Of a stretch of DNA of 64,000 nt, positions 1 to 11,082 are shown piece by piece (the stretch's first letter is position 1; each line of letters begins with the position of its first letter). Source of the stretch: Litoditis marina (taxonomy: Eukaryota; Nematoda; Chromadorea; Rhabditida; Rhabditidae); contig OZ038437.1 of the NCBI GenBank assembly GCA_964036275.1, positions 10,471,960 through 10,535,959 of the forward strand, written 5' to 3'. Below the pieces are notes generated by a model. It saw only the letters and a program-made list of their open reading frames with translations. It was not told the DNA's origin and made no database searches. The position numbers were made by a program, and so were the translations under genes.

Positions 1-25
1 CTTCGTGAGTACGAAGGTTACAACA
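1..25 (+). repeat. 3' tip of the 5' LTR
   Basis: The sequence ends in TTACAACA and matches 4649-4673 base for base. The remainder of this LTR lies before the window. Confidence 0.85.
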
Positions 26-29
26 TAAT

Positions 30-45
30 TGGCGATCAGGATAGG
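30..45 (+). other. Putative tRNA primer-binding site of the gypsy element
   Basis: TGGCGATCAGGATAGG starts five bases after the LTR end. TGG at this place is the usual complement of a tRNA CCA end. The tRNA is not identified. Confidence 0.5.
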
Positions 46-430
46 CAAAACTCTTGTTGCATTCTCTGGTAAGTTCGGATTCCCTGGAACGATCGATCGT
101 TGGATTCGGACATTGGTTGTTGTCGTCTACAAGTCTCTTGTACGAAGAGATCGACACTCCAATTGGCTGCGTCTTGTCAAGCGAGACGTGGTAACACTGA
201 AACCTGTGAAGAGAACGGGAATCAGTTTACTGTTTGTTGTGAAGTACCTAGGTCTGTACGAGACTGTAAGTACTGTCACCGACCCCCGCTAAGTGAGCAC
301 CCAGTTGAATTGCTGGTAAAGCCTTTTCCTCAGGGGAAGTGCTGCCCAATTTTTCAATTGATTTTCACTACCGGAGGTCAGGAGAAGTGCTGCCCAAATT
401 TTCATTTGGAGCAAATACGCACTGAACAAC

Positions 431-3400
431 ATGGAGGGACAACAACAACAGGACACGAACATGCAGAATATGCTGTTGGAATTGTTGAAAGGTCAACAAG
501 AGCAGTTCAAGCTACAAGAAGAGAGGATGAGACAAATGGATTTGCAAATGAAATTGTTGATGGAAAACAAAACAAATCCGGACACAGGAAGCAGCGCAAC
601 ATCGATCTCAATCTCAAGCACTAGATTACTCAATGATCTGAGTGGGAGATTATCGACCTTCGTGTTTGATCCAGAGAATAATCAAACATTCTCACGTTGG
701 TTCGATCGTTTTGGTGATGTATTTACCATTGATGGTGCTCTGTTGGACGATAAAGCGAAAGTTCGATTGCTGGTGGGTAAGCTGTCAAACGAGGTGTTTG
801 ATCGCTACACAAATCAGATTCTACCGAAAACCACGACGGACATTGACTTCGCGGACACCGTACGCATTTTGAAGGAAATGTTCGACCCCAAGATATCGCT
901 GTTCACTTCGAGATATCAGTGCCTGAAGTTGGAAAAGAAGGAGTCGGAAGACTATATGGAGTACACTGGGCGTGTAAACGAACAGTGTGAGAAGGCCAAT
1001 TTCCAAGACTTGGACAATGAAGGACTGAAAGCTCTCTTGTGGGTTTATGGGTTGAAGTCTAGCAGAGATGCAGATCTGAGGCAGAGGCTTCTTCTGTATT
1101 TGGACAGGATGAATGCTGATAAGAAGACTGTCACCATTCACGACATGTACAAGGAATGTGACATGTGGCTGAACATCAAGCGTGAAGCCAAGTTGGTGGA
1201 AACTGGATCCCGAGAAGTGAATGAGGTGAAAACACAGTCCAGATCACCGCGCAATCGAGAAGCAGTCAAATCTGAATGTTGGAACTGTGGTAACGCTGGC
1301 CACAGATCAAACACATGTCAGAAGTCAAAGTGGACTTGCAAGAAGTGCAAATCGAAAGGTCACAAGGAACAGTACTGTGACAAGATTGCCGCATTCAAAA
1401 ACGGACGGACACCGTCAAAGCCGAGAAGACAGAACAACCAGTTAGTCATTATTGGCAAAACGGAGATTTCGAGTGCAGATGTGCAGGTTGTACGGAAGTA
1501 CATGGAAGTCAAGATCAATGGTTACCCAGTGGAGTTTCAGTTGGATACTGGCTCAGACATCACATTGATGAATGTGGATGCATGGAAAACAATGGGTGAA
1601 CCAAAGTTGGAAGCCGCTGACATCACTGTGTGCAGTGCAAGTGGAAACAGGATGGAAATTCTTGGCAAGCTGAAATGCGATTTTGAGATTGGTGGATTGA
1701 CTGGAAGTGGTCATGCCTACATCTCAGCCGGAGCAAGCCTGTTTGGTCTCGATTGGATTCAGAAGAATGAATCAATGACTCATCACTTGGAAATGATGAT
1801 TGTGAGCAAGGTGGATAAAACTGATAGCTCTCTCGTTGAAGAACTGAAAACGCAGTTTTCATCTGTCTTCGAAGAAGGTTTAGGTCGCTGCACTAAGGAG
1901 AAAGCAGTGTTGAAGTTGTTACCGGACGCAACACCTACCTTCCGAGCAAAGCGACCCGTACCACATGCAGCTGCGGAGACTGTTGACAAGGAGTTGGATC
2001 GATTGATTGGCATGGATGTCATCGAGGCTGTTAATCATAGTGATTGGGCTGCTCCTATTGTCACTGTCAAGAAAGCCAACGGGAAAATTCGAGTTTGTGC
2101 TGATTTTTCCACTGGGCTAAACAAGGCACTGGAGGATTGTGAGTACCCACTGCCTATTCCGGAAGATATATTCGCATCACTGAATGGAGGAACAGTATTC
2201 TCTCAGATCGATTTCTCAGATGCATATCTTCAAGTTGAACTGTCGGAAGAATCGAAACCACTCGTGGTTGTGAACACACACCGAGGCTTGTTTCGATACA
2301 AAAGATTGCCATTTGGAATCAAGACTGCCCCAGCAATTTTCCAACAACTCATGAACAAGATGTGTTCTGGGTTACGGGGAGTAACAAGTTATCTGGATGA
2401 TGTGATTGTAGTTGGGAAAACTATGGAAGAACACAAGAGCAACTTGGTTGCTTTATTCGAACGAGTCGAGGAATATGGATTTCGAGTGCGCTATGAGAAA
2501 TGATCATTCGCCAAGTCAGAAATACCATTTCTAGGATTCATTGTCGACAGAAATGGTCGCAGACCAAATCCAGATAAGATTCAAGTGATCAAGAACATGG
2601 AGGCGCCAAAGACGGAAAGTGAGCTCAGAGCTTTCTTAGGTATGATTACCTACTATGGAAACTTTGTCCCACAGATGAAGTCACTTCGAGGTCCATTGGA
2701 TCAGTTGATGATCAAAGATGTGAAGTGGAAGTGGGAGAAGGAGCAACAGGAGGCCTTCATGAAACTCAAAGCTGTTTTGAGTAGCGACATGAATCTGACC
2801 CATTATGATCCGCAACAAGAGATAGTGGTGGCTGCAGATGCTTGTGAATACGGCATAGGTGCAGTGATCTCGCACAGATTCAAGGATGGTTCAGAAAAAC
2901 CAATCTGTCATGCAGCTAGATCACTGACCGCAGCAGAGAAAAACTATTCTCAGATTGAAAAGGAAGGATTGGGACTGATTTTTGCTGTGAAAAAGTTTCA
3001 CAAGTACGTGTTTGGCAGAAAGTTCAGACTGCTAACGGATCACAAGCCTCTACTAGCCATGTTTGTTAGTAAGAAGGAGTTCCTGTCCATTCAGCGAACA
3101 GATTGATGCGTTGGGCAACAATCTTGCTAGGATACGATTTTGTGATTGAATACATCAATACAAATGATTTCGGTCAAGCCGACGGACTGTCTCGTATGAT
3201 CCAGAGATATCCAATGACGGAAGAAGATACCGTGGTTGCATCTGTAGAGCGTGATGTACAAGCGATGTACAGTGATCACATACGGAAACTGCCGGTGACA
3301 TCAGAAGATGTACGAGTCAGTACGCTACGCGACCCTGTCTTGAGAAAAGTCATCAAGGCCGTCAAACAGAACAAGTGGCCAGAAACCACTTCGACCGAAC

Positions 3401-4217
3401 TTCGACAAAACATCACTGCAAGGAAAACTGTGAAACAGTTGACCAGTCTGTTTGCGAGGTTTGGGATGCCGGAAACCATTGTAAGTGACAATGGAACGCA
3501 ATTCACTTCGGAAGAGTTCAAGGTTATGTGCGAAGCAAATGGCATTGCACATGCCAGGACTGCGCCATACCACCCTCAATCAAACGATTTGTGGACACTT
3601 TGAAGAGGACTTTGAGAAAGCTCAAAGGAGAAGGAGTAGCAACGGAGAGTATGTTGAATACATTTCTGTTGAGCTACAGATCTACACCCAGTAGATTACT
3701 GGATGACAGATCTCCCGCGGAAGTGTTTCTTGGACGGAAGTTGAGAACACCTCTGACCCTTCTGATTCCTCGAGCCGTCGAACAACCTGCTAGAACGGAC
3801 ACACAAATCGATATGGAGCGTCAATTTGACCGTAAGAACGGTGCAAAGATGCGAACGTTCAATGAAGGAGAGTCAGTTATGGTTAAAGTTTACCGTAATC
3901 TGAACTGGACCTGGGACCGCGGAGAGGTAATTGAACAGATCGGAGCTGTTAATTACAAAGTACGAGTCGGAGAGAAATGTATGATGCGTCATGCAAATCA
4001 AATGAAATCTGTGGACAATGAGGCTGAAACGTCATCTGACGGTGAAGCTAGATGGATGAATGTCATGCTTGACACTTTCGAGGTTGAAACAGAGCTGGAT
4101 CAACAACAACTCCGAGAAGAAGAAGAACAAGTCCATGAAGAGCCCGATGTCGTTACCGCACCGAGAAGATCAACCAGAAACCGTCGCCCCGTGGTTCGCT
4201 GGAGTCCAGGCCGTTGA
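431..4217 (+). pseudogene. gypsy gag-pol polyprotein, disrupted
   Basis: Frame 431-2503 encodes 690 residues: a Gln-rich start, two CX2CX4HX4C zinc knuckles (first Cys at residue 283, second knuckle near 303), a protease LDTGSD motif (residues 371-376) and a reverse transcriptase with YLDD (654-657). A TGA at 2501-2503 interrupts the frame; the same frame resumes immediately and carries the RT thumb and RNase H (2504-3076, including DAC and TDHKPL). A one-base loss near 3075 shifts frame. Around 3408 the sequence jumps from the post-RNase H linker straight to the middle of integrase, so the HHCC zinc domain and the first catalytic Asp are gone. The second Asp (SDNGTQF, about 3485) remains. 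A loss of about ten bases at about 3588 removes the region of the catalytic Glu. The integrase C-terminus continues to 4217. This is a dead copy with at least four independent lesions. Confidence 0.92.
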
Positions 4218-4289
4218 ACTACTAAGAGTAGACTACGATTTCTTTCTTTGTGACTCTAGTTATTTTTTTTCAACCCCCATTTCATTTCT

Positions 4290-4301
4290 CAAAAGGGGAG
4301 G
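4290..4301 (+). other. Polypurine tract before the 3' LTR
   Basis: AAAAGGGGAGG directly precedes the TG that opens the LTR, the expected position for plus-strand priming. Confidence 0.65.
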
Positions 4302-4673
4302 TGTTGGATACGTGCGCCTTTGGCACGTATCATCTTCTGCATTCATTGGCTAATCTCATTAGCATACACGTGGCATTCTATACTTCTGTTCTCTACCGCA
4401 TTAGCATTTCCTCACGCCTGTTTACGTGTGTTTATACCAGTCTGCCTACGTGTTAGAAACAGTCTAGTTTATCGTCTGGTTACTGAGCGCTTGCTCAGTC
4501 GTTCATCTCTCTCTCTCTCCCGTACATATCAGGTATCAAGGTTATATTGTATTGTCTTTTATATATCCATAATAAACCTAGTATAATTAGTGTTTTGTTG
4601 TGCTATACCAAAATGCTAACGTATCGCCTTAAATACCTAGCGTTGTGACTTCGTGAGTACGAAGGTTACAACA
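4302..4673 (+). repeat. 3' LTR of the gypsy element (372 bp)
   Basis: The segment starts TGTTGG and ends ACAACA, with the canonical TG...CA termini. AATAAA at about 4570 is a plausible polyadenylation signal. The last 25 bp equal window positions 1-25. Confidence 0.88.
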
Positions 4674-6258
4674 TACATTGTGTTCAAAAGGGTGATAGGT
4701 CTGTAATTGGATATGTCCGCCACATCTCCCTTTTTGAAAATAAGGATCGTCTTGGACATCATCATCTCAGCGGGGAGAGCTCCATTCGACAGGATCTCGT
4801 TGAAGAATTTGGTTATGTCTCCTGCTATGACTGTACTTGACCATCTCATTGCTTCTGGAGGAATGTTGTCGATGCCTGGAGACGTCCCTGTAGACGTTTG
4901 ACGAATCGCCTGAAGTATTTCACTTTCGAGGAAAAGGGGAACTGGTTCAGCAGCATTTTCACATCTGGGACATCTGTTGATTTTGTGGTGGAGTACAGCT
5001 TGTCGTAAAACTTCTTGACAATTCCAGCGATGGCTACGGAGTCGTTTTTCAGGTTGCCATTTTCGTCTCTCAAATGCACAAGTTTGTTTCGGCTGCCTTT
5101 TCCATCGTTCATAACCGTTCTGAGACTGGTTCCTTGGTCTAGTGCGTGTTTGAGACGAGCTTCTTGTCTCCGACGGATATCTTCTTTGCGACTGAATCTG
5201 GCTGCTTTACTGGCTAGGGTGTATTGAATACGGCCAACTGGAGTCTTGTCGGACTGCAAAGAACGTCTGCGGCACATCAGGTCCAATGTTCTTCGAGATA
5301 TGAATGGCTCTGACGCTACGAGAGACGAGGCAACTTGGTAGGATGTTCGTAGACGACGACTGATATGTTCATAAAGACCATCTGAGTTGAGTGAGTCCAA
5401 ATCTGTACCATCGACCATAGATATCCCATAATCGAACAGGGCCCGGTTCACAAAACGGATCTTCTTCGGCTGAGTTTGCTTTCTTTTTGTTTTTCCCAAA
5501 CGCACAGTGGCACGGATGAATCGATGGTCAGTATCGTATGCGAATTGGTTCACCACGTCCACGTTCATCACAGAAATTGTTGGTCGAGACAGAAAGTAGT
5601 CGAATTGGTTAAACGTTAATCCATTTGGCGAACGCCACGTCCAGATCCGGCTGTTTCGCTTTTCAAAAAACGAATTCCATGATCGGTAGTTATTGGATTC
5701 AAGCCAATCAAGAAGAGTTTGTCCTCGGTTGTTTTTTATGTTCGGACCGTATCTTCCTATTGCGTTTTCTTGATCCTCCCGTTTGCCCAATTTTGCATTC
5801 ATATCTCCCGCAACAAATGGGATGATGTTCCGGGCACAATTAGTTATAACACTATTGAGATCACACAGAAAAGCATCATATTCAACATCTGAGGCGGTTG
5901 TTGTTGGAGCATAACATGAGATAAAACGTAAAATATGGGTAGAACAATCGACATCGAGGTAAGATAAACGAGAGTTGACCGGGTAGTATCCTATGACTTT
6001 TGCTGTGAGGCTGCGGTGAACGAGAAAGCCTGTACCGTGGATACTATTATTCGAGTAACAGTATAGAACTTCACCGGTTGGCTGTGTTTCCACCACAGTA
6101 TCCTTTCTCTTGACTTCTTGTAGTGCGAGTATGTCCCATCGAATCTTCTCCAGTTCACTGAGCATGAGTTGCATTTTGGCCACTTGTCCCAGTCCGCGAC
6201 AGTTGAGTGAGCAGAGACTGAGGTAGTCTGGTAGGGGATTTAAAGCCATGGTTCCCAA
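4674..6258 (-). pseudogene. RTE-like non-LTR retrotransposon ORF: AP endonuclease plus start of reverse transcriptase
   Basis: Reading leftward from ATG 6258, the first 470 residues begin with an AP-endonuclease domain. SLNCRG, ALQEV, GDMNAK and DTDHRF supply the expected Asn, Glu, Asp/Asn and Asp-His active-site residues. A basic linker follows. Near 4945-4955, in an A-run, one base is missing, which shifts the frame; the reading continues in a second frame (4849 leftward) with reverse transcriptase block motifs FKKGD and NYRPITLLN. The coding sequence then stops at 4674, where the gypsy LTR begins, so the rest of the RT is displaced to the left of the window. Endonuclease and RT in one ORF fit the RTE clade; CR1-like is the alternative. 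The LINE is older than the gypsy insertion. Confidence 0.88.
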
Positions 6259-6770
6259 ATCCAGCTTGGCTCGTGAGACTCAAATCAATTCGTCGGGAGG
6301 GGAATGCGAACAGACCGCACGCCACGACAAAAGAAATGAGAATGCAAATGTGTCAGCAAACTGCGGACAAATATCGGGTTTGCTTAAATGAGAAATAAAA
6401 TGAGTAGGACATGACGAACTCAATTGATTGGTTCGTTTGAAAAGGTTTCTCAAACACATACCTGAAATTTTGTAACTGACCGTTTTCAACACATGCATGA
6501 TGCTACATAGTGCATTAGGCACACAAAGTGTGAGTAGTTGTTTTACTATGCTTTTCTTGTATTCTAAAATGTAATAATACATATTATATTCAAAATATTC
6601 CGCAAACGTTCTCACATCCATGTCAATAAAAGCATTATGCTCACAATATGTTAATGCATGTTTTTAGCGCTTTCTAATGTATTTCACAATGTATTCATGT
6701 AAAAATATATTGAATATGAATGTGACTAATCATGCTTTCTGCACATACATTCACATATATTATTTTTGAA
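6259..6770. other. AT-rich intergenic DNA
   Basis: This covers the 5' flank of the LINE and the upstream region of the first TTL-like gene. I see no coding exon or clear repeat. Confidence 0.5.
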
Positions 6771-6776
6771 AGTGCG

Positions 6777-6784
6777 TATAAATA
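6777..6784 (+). promoter_or_regulatory. TATA box of TTL-like gene A
   Basis: TATAAATA lies in the context GCGTATAAATAGAAGAT. The same 17 bases occur upstream of paralog B at about 10826, so the core promoter was duplicated with the gene. Confidence 0.6.
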
Positions 6785-6892
6785 GAAGATAAGAAGAAGG
6801 AAAAAATCAAGCCATAGTTTACATTTTTACATAGTTCCGAACAATTGTTTCGTCAATAATGAATTGAGAAAGCAGCGTCTTTTCAACTTGTT

Positions 6893-6902
6893 TTTTTTTC
6901 AG
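6893..6902 (+). promoter_or_regulatory. Probable spliced-leader acceptor of gene A
   Basis: A T-rich tract ending in TTTTTTTCAG lies 31 bases before the start ATG (6934) with no upstream exon needed. This matches nematode outrons. Confidence 0.5.
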
Positions 6903-6933
6903 AAACGAAGCACCGGTGAGCACTGTGGTTGTG

Positions 6934-9248
6934 ATGCGTATTTTGATTACGGTGAGTAACTTAAACTGTTGATTTTGGAGCAAACCGACGTTCCGTATTC
7001 GGTATTTGGCAGTGGGTAAACACTGACACAACGAAGGCAAGGTTTCTGAAAGGTTTATCAAGAAGAATCATTCGTTTGAATTGCGTCCGAAGTAGTTTGT
7101 TACAGCAAACATCTTCAGGAAAAAGTGAAGAGAATAGTTCAAGAAAATAAGAAACAGTCACAGATTCAAATTTTATTTGCTTCCAGCTCGTTCTGTTTAT
7201 TCCTATCATTTCGGTGGTTCACGGGGGGCTGCCTCCCATTCCTGAGAACAAAATGCGCATCACCGCCAAAGTAACTCTAAAATGTGCCCTTCACGAGAAA
7301 TATGATGTTGAAATTCAAATGAAAGAGGTGAGTACATTTTTATTCAAACGTTTACAACACAACACAAATTCGTACCGTACAATCCCTGTCTTTTGCTCTA
7401 ATCACGTGGAACGTAGTCGAGTAACTATAGTGAGTGCCAAATTTATAAGTTTCTGTCTCTCGCCGGAATCGAACCTGCGAGCAAAAGATTCGTAGCAGGG
7501 CGCTAACTACTGCGCTATTAGAGCACATTATTAGCAAGCTTTGGAATTGAAGACATGTGTGCGTACACAGCGGAAAGTGAGATATACAGTACCCTCCCGC
7601 CTTTCCGTTGGCGACGACCATAGTCACTTGAAACGAGTTATACACAGAATTCAACTACAACGTGCAAGTATATTTAGCAAAAAGAGTGTTGTTGCCTTTC
7701 TCTACGTGACTACCCGAAGTTTTCTGTATCCCTAATAATTCTTGTGACTACGCTCTCGAATATCGCGGTTGGACTTATACCATAGCTCAATTCCAATGTT
7801 TCGAGATGTTTTTTCCGTAAATTGGCAAGCATGTTTCGTACACCTGCATGTAAATGTTTTATGCATTATGAACTCTTCATTTCAGACGGATGATTTGTCC
7901 CACGACGAAGAGATTGGAAGAATCTGGAAATTCGAAGTGAAGAAAAAGGAGGCGAAGACGGTGTTCATCTGGGGGAATGCGGAAGACGATGGCTGGCTCG
8001 ACAACACACTCGAAGTGTTTTTCAAGGTCAAACACAGCTGCACACCGGTACGAGAACCAATTCCTTCTTCCAACAACAATGACGGCAAACTATAGTGGGT
8101 GTCAAATTCATCATTTTTCGTCTCTCGCCGGAATCGTGCGAGCAAAAGATGCGTAGCAGGGCGCTAACCACTGCACTATTAGACACATGACAAGGAAGCT
8201 TAGGAATCGAAGACATGTGCGTGTACACATCGGAAAGTGAGATATACAGTACCCTCCCGCCTTTTCGTTGGCGACGACTATACGTCTTCGATCCTTGTAT
8301 GAATGTGCTTCTCAATTTCATTCTGCTCTGCAAAGTGTTTCGACAGATTTGTGTCCGCGCTCATCTGAGTGCACAAACTGAGCTGTATAGCCGAAATGGT
8401 CTCCGTTGAAACAACTCAGGGACGTTTCCAGCTATTCTAATCGTAGCAACTAGTTCGAACTTTTCAATTCTCAAGAAATCATTTCAGAACAAGATTTTTG
8501 CCACAATGGATGTTCCATGGTCAAAATCACAATGGGTAACTATGTTTATTTTCTTACATATTTGTTGTTTAACTTTGCATCGATTTGAGGCGGTAAACAT
8601 CATACATATTACATTATCATTGAATGGTATCCTTGTGCAAAAGTCGAACAACGCTTTTTTATGGTGGACATTCGAGTGTTCTGAGACATATACCCAGCGA
8701 TGCCGAGAACAACAAAAGAACCAGCTGACGACCAGTTTACTGTCAAATTCATCCCTGTTGGGAGAAGTGGCCTTAATTGGTACTACTATATCAGAATGCT
8801 AAAATTTCTACTCTATAAGATCGATACAAAAGATCGATATTCTTCTCCCGCTCAGGTTATTCATGAGCTTTCCATGGAAAAATACCTTTCATCACTGTGT
8901 CGACTTTCCTATAACTTGATCTTCTAGTTATGATATGGGAAGTGGTCGTCGTTTTTGATTAACTTCACTATTGAAATTGTTTTTCCATACTCGAGCACAA
9001 TTTTTTTGGATTCAAATTTACATTTAATTTTATCCGCTAGAATATACTTTATTCTCTTTCAGAATAGCAATTGAATTGTGCTCACCAGCGAGGAGTCCGC
9101 TACAATCTAGATTATTCCCATAGATACATCATTTCAGATTAGAACGCTTGCGCCGCTGAGAGTCAAATTCATGGCCAACACAACATATTCGCTGCCGCTA
9201 GCCGCACAAAATGATGAAGTTTGGAATTTGGACCAGCCATGGTTTTAG
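6934..9248 (+). CDS. Secreted transthyretin-like (TTL family) protein, paralog A
   Basis: Five exons are modelled: 6934-6951, 7187-7327, 7886-8047, 8488-8535 and 9138-9248, all joined in phase 0, giving 159 residues ending at TAG 9246-9248. Residues 1-20 form a hydrophobic signal peptide ending near VVHGG. The mature part has the nematode TTL layout: a first Cys (TLKC), an acidic stretch (KETDDLSHDEE), a strand ending FFKVKHSC with the second conserved Cys, then a short FATMDVP segment. The C-terminus has one N-glycosylation sequon (NTT). TTL proteins are secreted and mostly of unknown function; a few bind lipids or phosphatidylserine. Family assignment is by motif pattern only. Two SINE copies lie in introns 2 and 3. 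Paralog B follows on the same strand with identical exon phases, a tandem duplication. Confidence 0.72.
7426..7624 (-). repeat. tRNA-related SINE, copy 1 (intron 2 of gene A)
   Basis: On the minus strand the element starts GTCGCCAACGGAAAGGCGGG. It then contains a pol III A-box-like TAGCGCAGTAGTTAGCGC and a B-box-like GGTTCGATTCC, and ends in a GAGAGACAGAAA...ATAAATTTGGCAC tail. Four further copies are in this window. Confidence 0.8.
8091..8284 (-). repeat. tRNA-related SINE, copy 2 (intron 3 of gene A)
   Basis: Same organisation as copy 1 with a damaged B-box region (several bases missing from the tRNA-like part). It is inserted in the same orientation as copy 1, antisense to the host gene. 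Confidence 0.75.
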
Positions 9249-9952
9249 AGCTATGTACGACATTTTGTGTTATTCACACGATACATGAAGTGGAAGAGTT
9301 TTCACGAATTCAGATAATTTTGGAAGTGAATTCTCCTTCTATCTTAGGTAACGAGAGTGGTGTATTTGAAAGCCTTTCAAAGGTTAAAATACCCTAACTA
9401 CATTCGAGACTTTATTATCCTTATGTGACCGATACGTGCTCTGAGCACGTAAAACATGACTGTGCAATATGTCTCATTTCTGTTCGAATGAAGCTTTGAA
9501 ATGTAAACAACGAGCATGTTTTTGTTTTCAGAATGATGTCCTTGCTCCTCCATGACACTTCATTCTATTCTGCTCCTTGAACTCAAATGAACATTCATGA
9601 TCGACTTGTTGTTGATGATTGAATGCAAACTATGACTACCATTGAGTTTTATTAGTTCAATAGAATTAAGTTCAAAGGGGGGCTGCATTGAATGCCGAAT
9701 TTGGCTAACGGCGTTAGCCGAAAAGGCACGAGAGTCAGAGAAGTGCGCGCAATCAATATTCATCCATTCCAAATTTTCCACTGCGTCTCTGACAGTGAAT
9801 GAAATCAGTGAAACTTCGATTTGATACGGGGCGGAGTTTGACGAGGGGCCAGCCAGTCTGCGTCTAATTGACCTATACACTCTCTCACCTGTTGGCAAGT
9901 GATCAACGACCGTTCGCCCCGCATCGCTCAATCAATCAAACCCTCTGCTGTC
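9249..9952. other. Intergenic DNA between TTL-like genes
   Basis: A 123-codon open frame on the minus strand (9560-9931) has no recognisable domain, no signal peptide and no splice context. I see no gene here. Confidence 0.4.
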
Positions 9953-9956
9953 TTAA

Positions 9957-10140
9957 AGGGGGACAGAAAAGAAAGTTTATATGAAAGAGCTGCTCGAGAG
10001 AAACTGATATATACCTTTTTGTACTCAAACTAACATACCTAATTTGCATACGGTCCACATGTTTTAGTAAGTTTTGTTGAGCGTAACGTTGTGTTTAGGT
10101 ACCCCGGGGTACCTAAACTAGTTTTCCATTCTGTCCTCTT
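9957..10140. mobile_element. MITE with TTAA flanks, family I, copy 1
   Basis: TTAA (9953-9956) and TTAA (10141-10144) flank a 184-bp segment whose ends, AGGGGGACAGAA and TTCTGTCCTCTT, are inverted repeats. It contains a perfect 26-bp palindrome centred on CCGG (10093-10118). A second, diverged copy is at 59.75 kb. TTAA flanks suggest a piggyBac-type source. Confidence 0.7.
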
Positions 10141-10176
10141 TTAATGGGGAAAATGGCAACTATACGCTGCTGGTTT

Positions 10177-10618
10177 AGTTCGTTTCACCCATCGATAGCA
10201 GTCAGCCATGCTGGCCGAGCGCACCATACATTGCAGGCGACTGATCTGGCAGCTGGTCAGTCTTTTCATTGCAAATAAAAATTCGAAAACTGGTTATTTT
10301 AAGATTTTCGCCAATTTTTTATTTTCAAAAGGTTACCACCAAATCGGGAAGTAATTTAAAAAACTTTTTGTGTGATAAAATAAGCATTGCAAAACGGCCT
10401 GAAAGGGTGATTGGATATCACTGTTTTTAGTTTTGGGCATCATGTTCAGATGGCCGGCTGCTTGTGGGCGCCGCGACATCTATCGCCGCTGAGTTCAATA
10501 CCCAGCTGGTGCACAATTTTGATTAGGCTGATCGCTGTTGGAAACTTTCTAACACAATTGACTCCGCCCACTAAAATCTACTGCAACTGGCTGCTATCGA
10601 TGGGTGAAACGAACTATA
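10177..10618 (+). mobile_element. 440-bp MITE with TA flanks, copy 1
   Basis: Its ends, TAGTTCGTTTCACCCATCG and CGATGGGTGAAACGAACTA, form a terminal inverted repeat of about 20 bp. The whole 442-bp body is found again, inverted, at 61571-62014, and pieces lie around it. Size and TA flanks suggest a Tc1/mariner-derived non-autonomous element. Confidence 0.8.
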
Positions 10619-10828
10619 GGTCCATTGATCGAGATTTCTCGATCTTTACAGTTTTTTGTTGGTGTTTTGAATTCCATACGGGCGCAAAGCATTGGACACA
10701 CAAAGTAAGACATAATGTTTTCGGGAAGTTCTAATATATTTTGCAATGTAGTCATGTTGAAATAGATTAAAAACAAATATGACAAATTCTTCAAGCGAAT
10801 TAGTCATATGTTATTTGCAGAATCGCGT

Positions 10829-10836
10829 ATAAATAG
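10829..10836 (+). promoter_or_regulatory. TATA box of TTL-like gene B
   Basis: TATAAATA in the same 17-base context as gene A. Confidence 0.6.
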
Positions 10837-11082
10837 AAGATCATAGAGAAACCAAGTCATGTTTTGTTTGTTACAGTTTTCTCTATTCAGTTTGTTTTCC
10901 TGTTTTGTTCGTATATGTTTTGTTCTTCTGTTAGACAGTTTTTCTCTCACAAGGAACCTATATATCATTTTTCTCCACACGGTTAACAATTGAAAACATT
11001 GAAAGTGCAAAATAAATTGTTACTCAAAAATCACAAAATGAATTTTCCAGGATTATAGCTCTAGTGAACGTAGTCTGGTGGG

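Larger units (their letters stand above)
1..4673 (+). mobile_element. Ty3/gypsy LTR retrotransposon, decayed copy (5' end cut by window)
   Basis: The last 25 bp of the 5' LTR (1-25) are identical to the last 25 bp of the 3' LTR (4649-4673). Between them lies one long gag-pol frame in the order nucleocapsid zinc knuckles, protease, reverse transcriptase, RNase H, integrase, which is the Ty3/gypsy order. A primer-binding-like TGG follows the 5' LTR and a purine tract precedes the 3' LTR. No env-like frame is visible between integrase and the 3' LTR. The element sits inside a LINE reverse transcriptase reading frame on the opposite strand: LINE sequence starts directly at 4674. The target-site duplication cannot be checked because the left flank is outside the window. 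Multiple lesions in pol (see the gag-pol entry) mean this copy cannot transpose on its own. Confidence 0.93.

Noticed and set aside
7452..7527. Possible tRNA gene on the minus strand
   Set aside because: A and B boxes are present but the sequence is one of five dispersed copies embedded in a larger SINE and does not give a complete cloverleaf.
9560..9931. 123-codon minus-strand frame
   Set aside because: No splice context, signal peptide or recognisable motif; bordered by a MITE.
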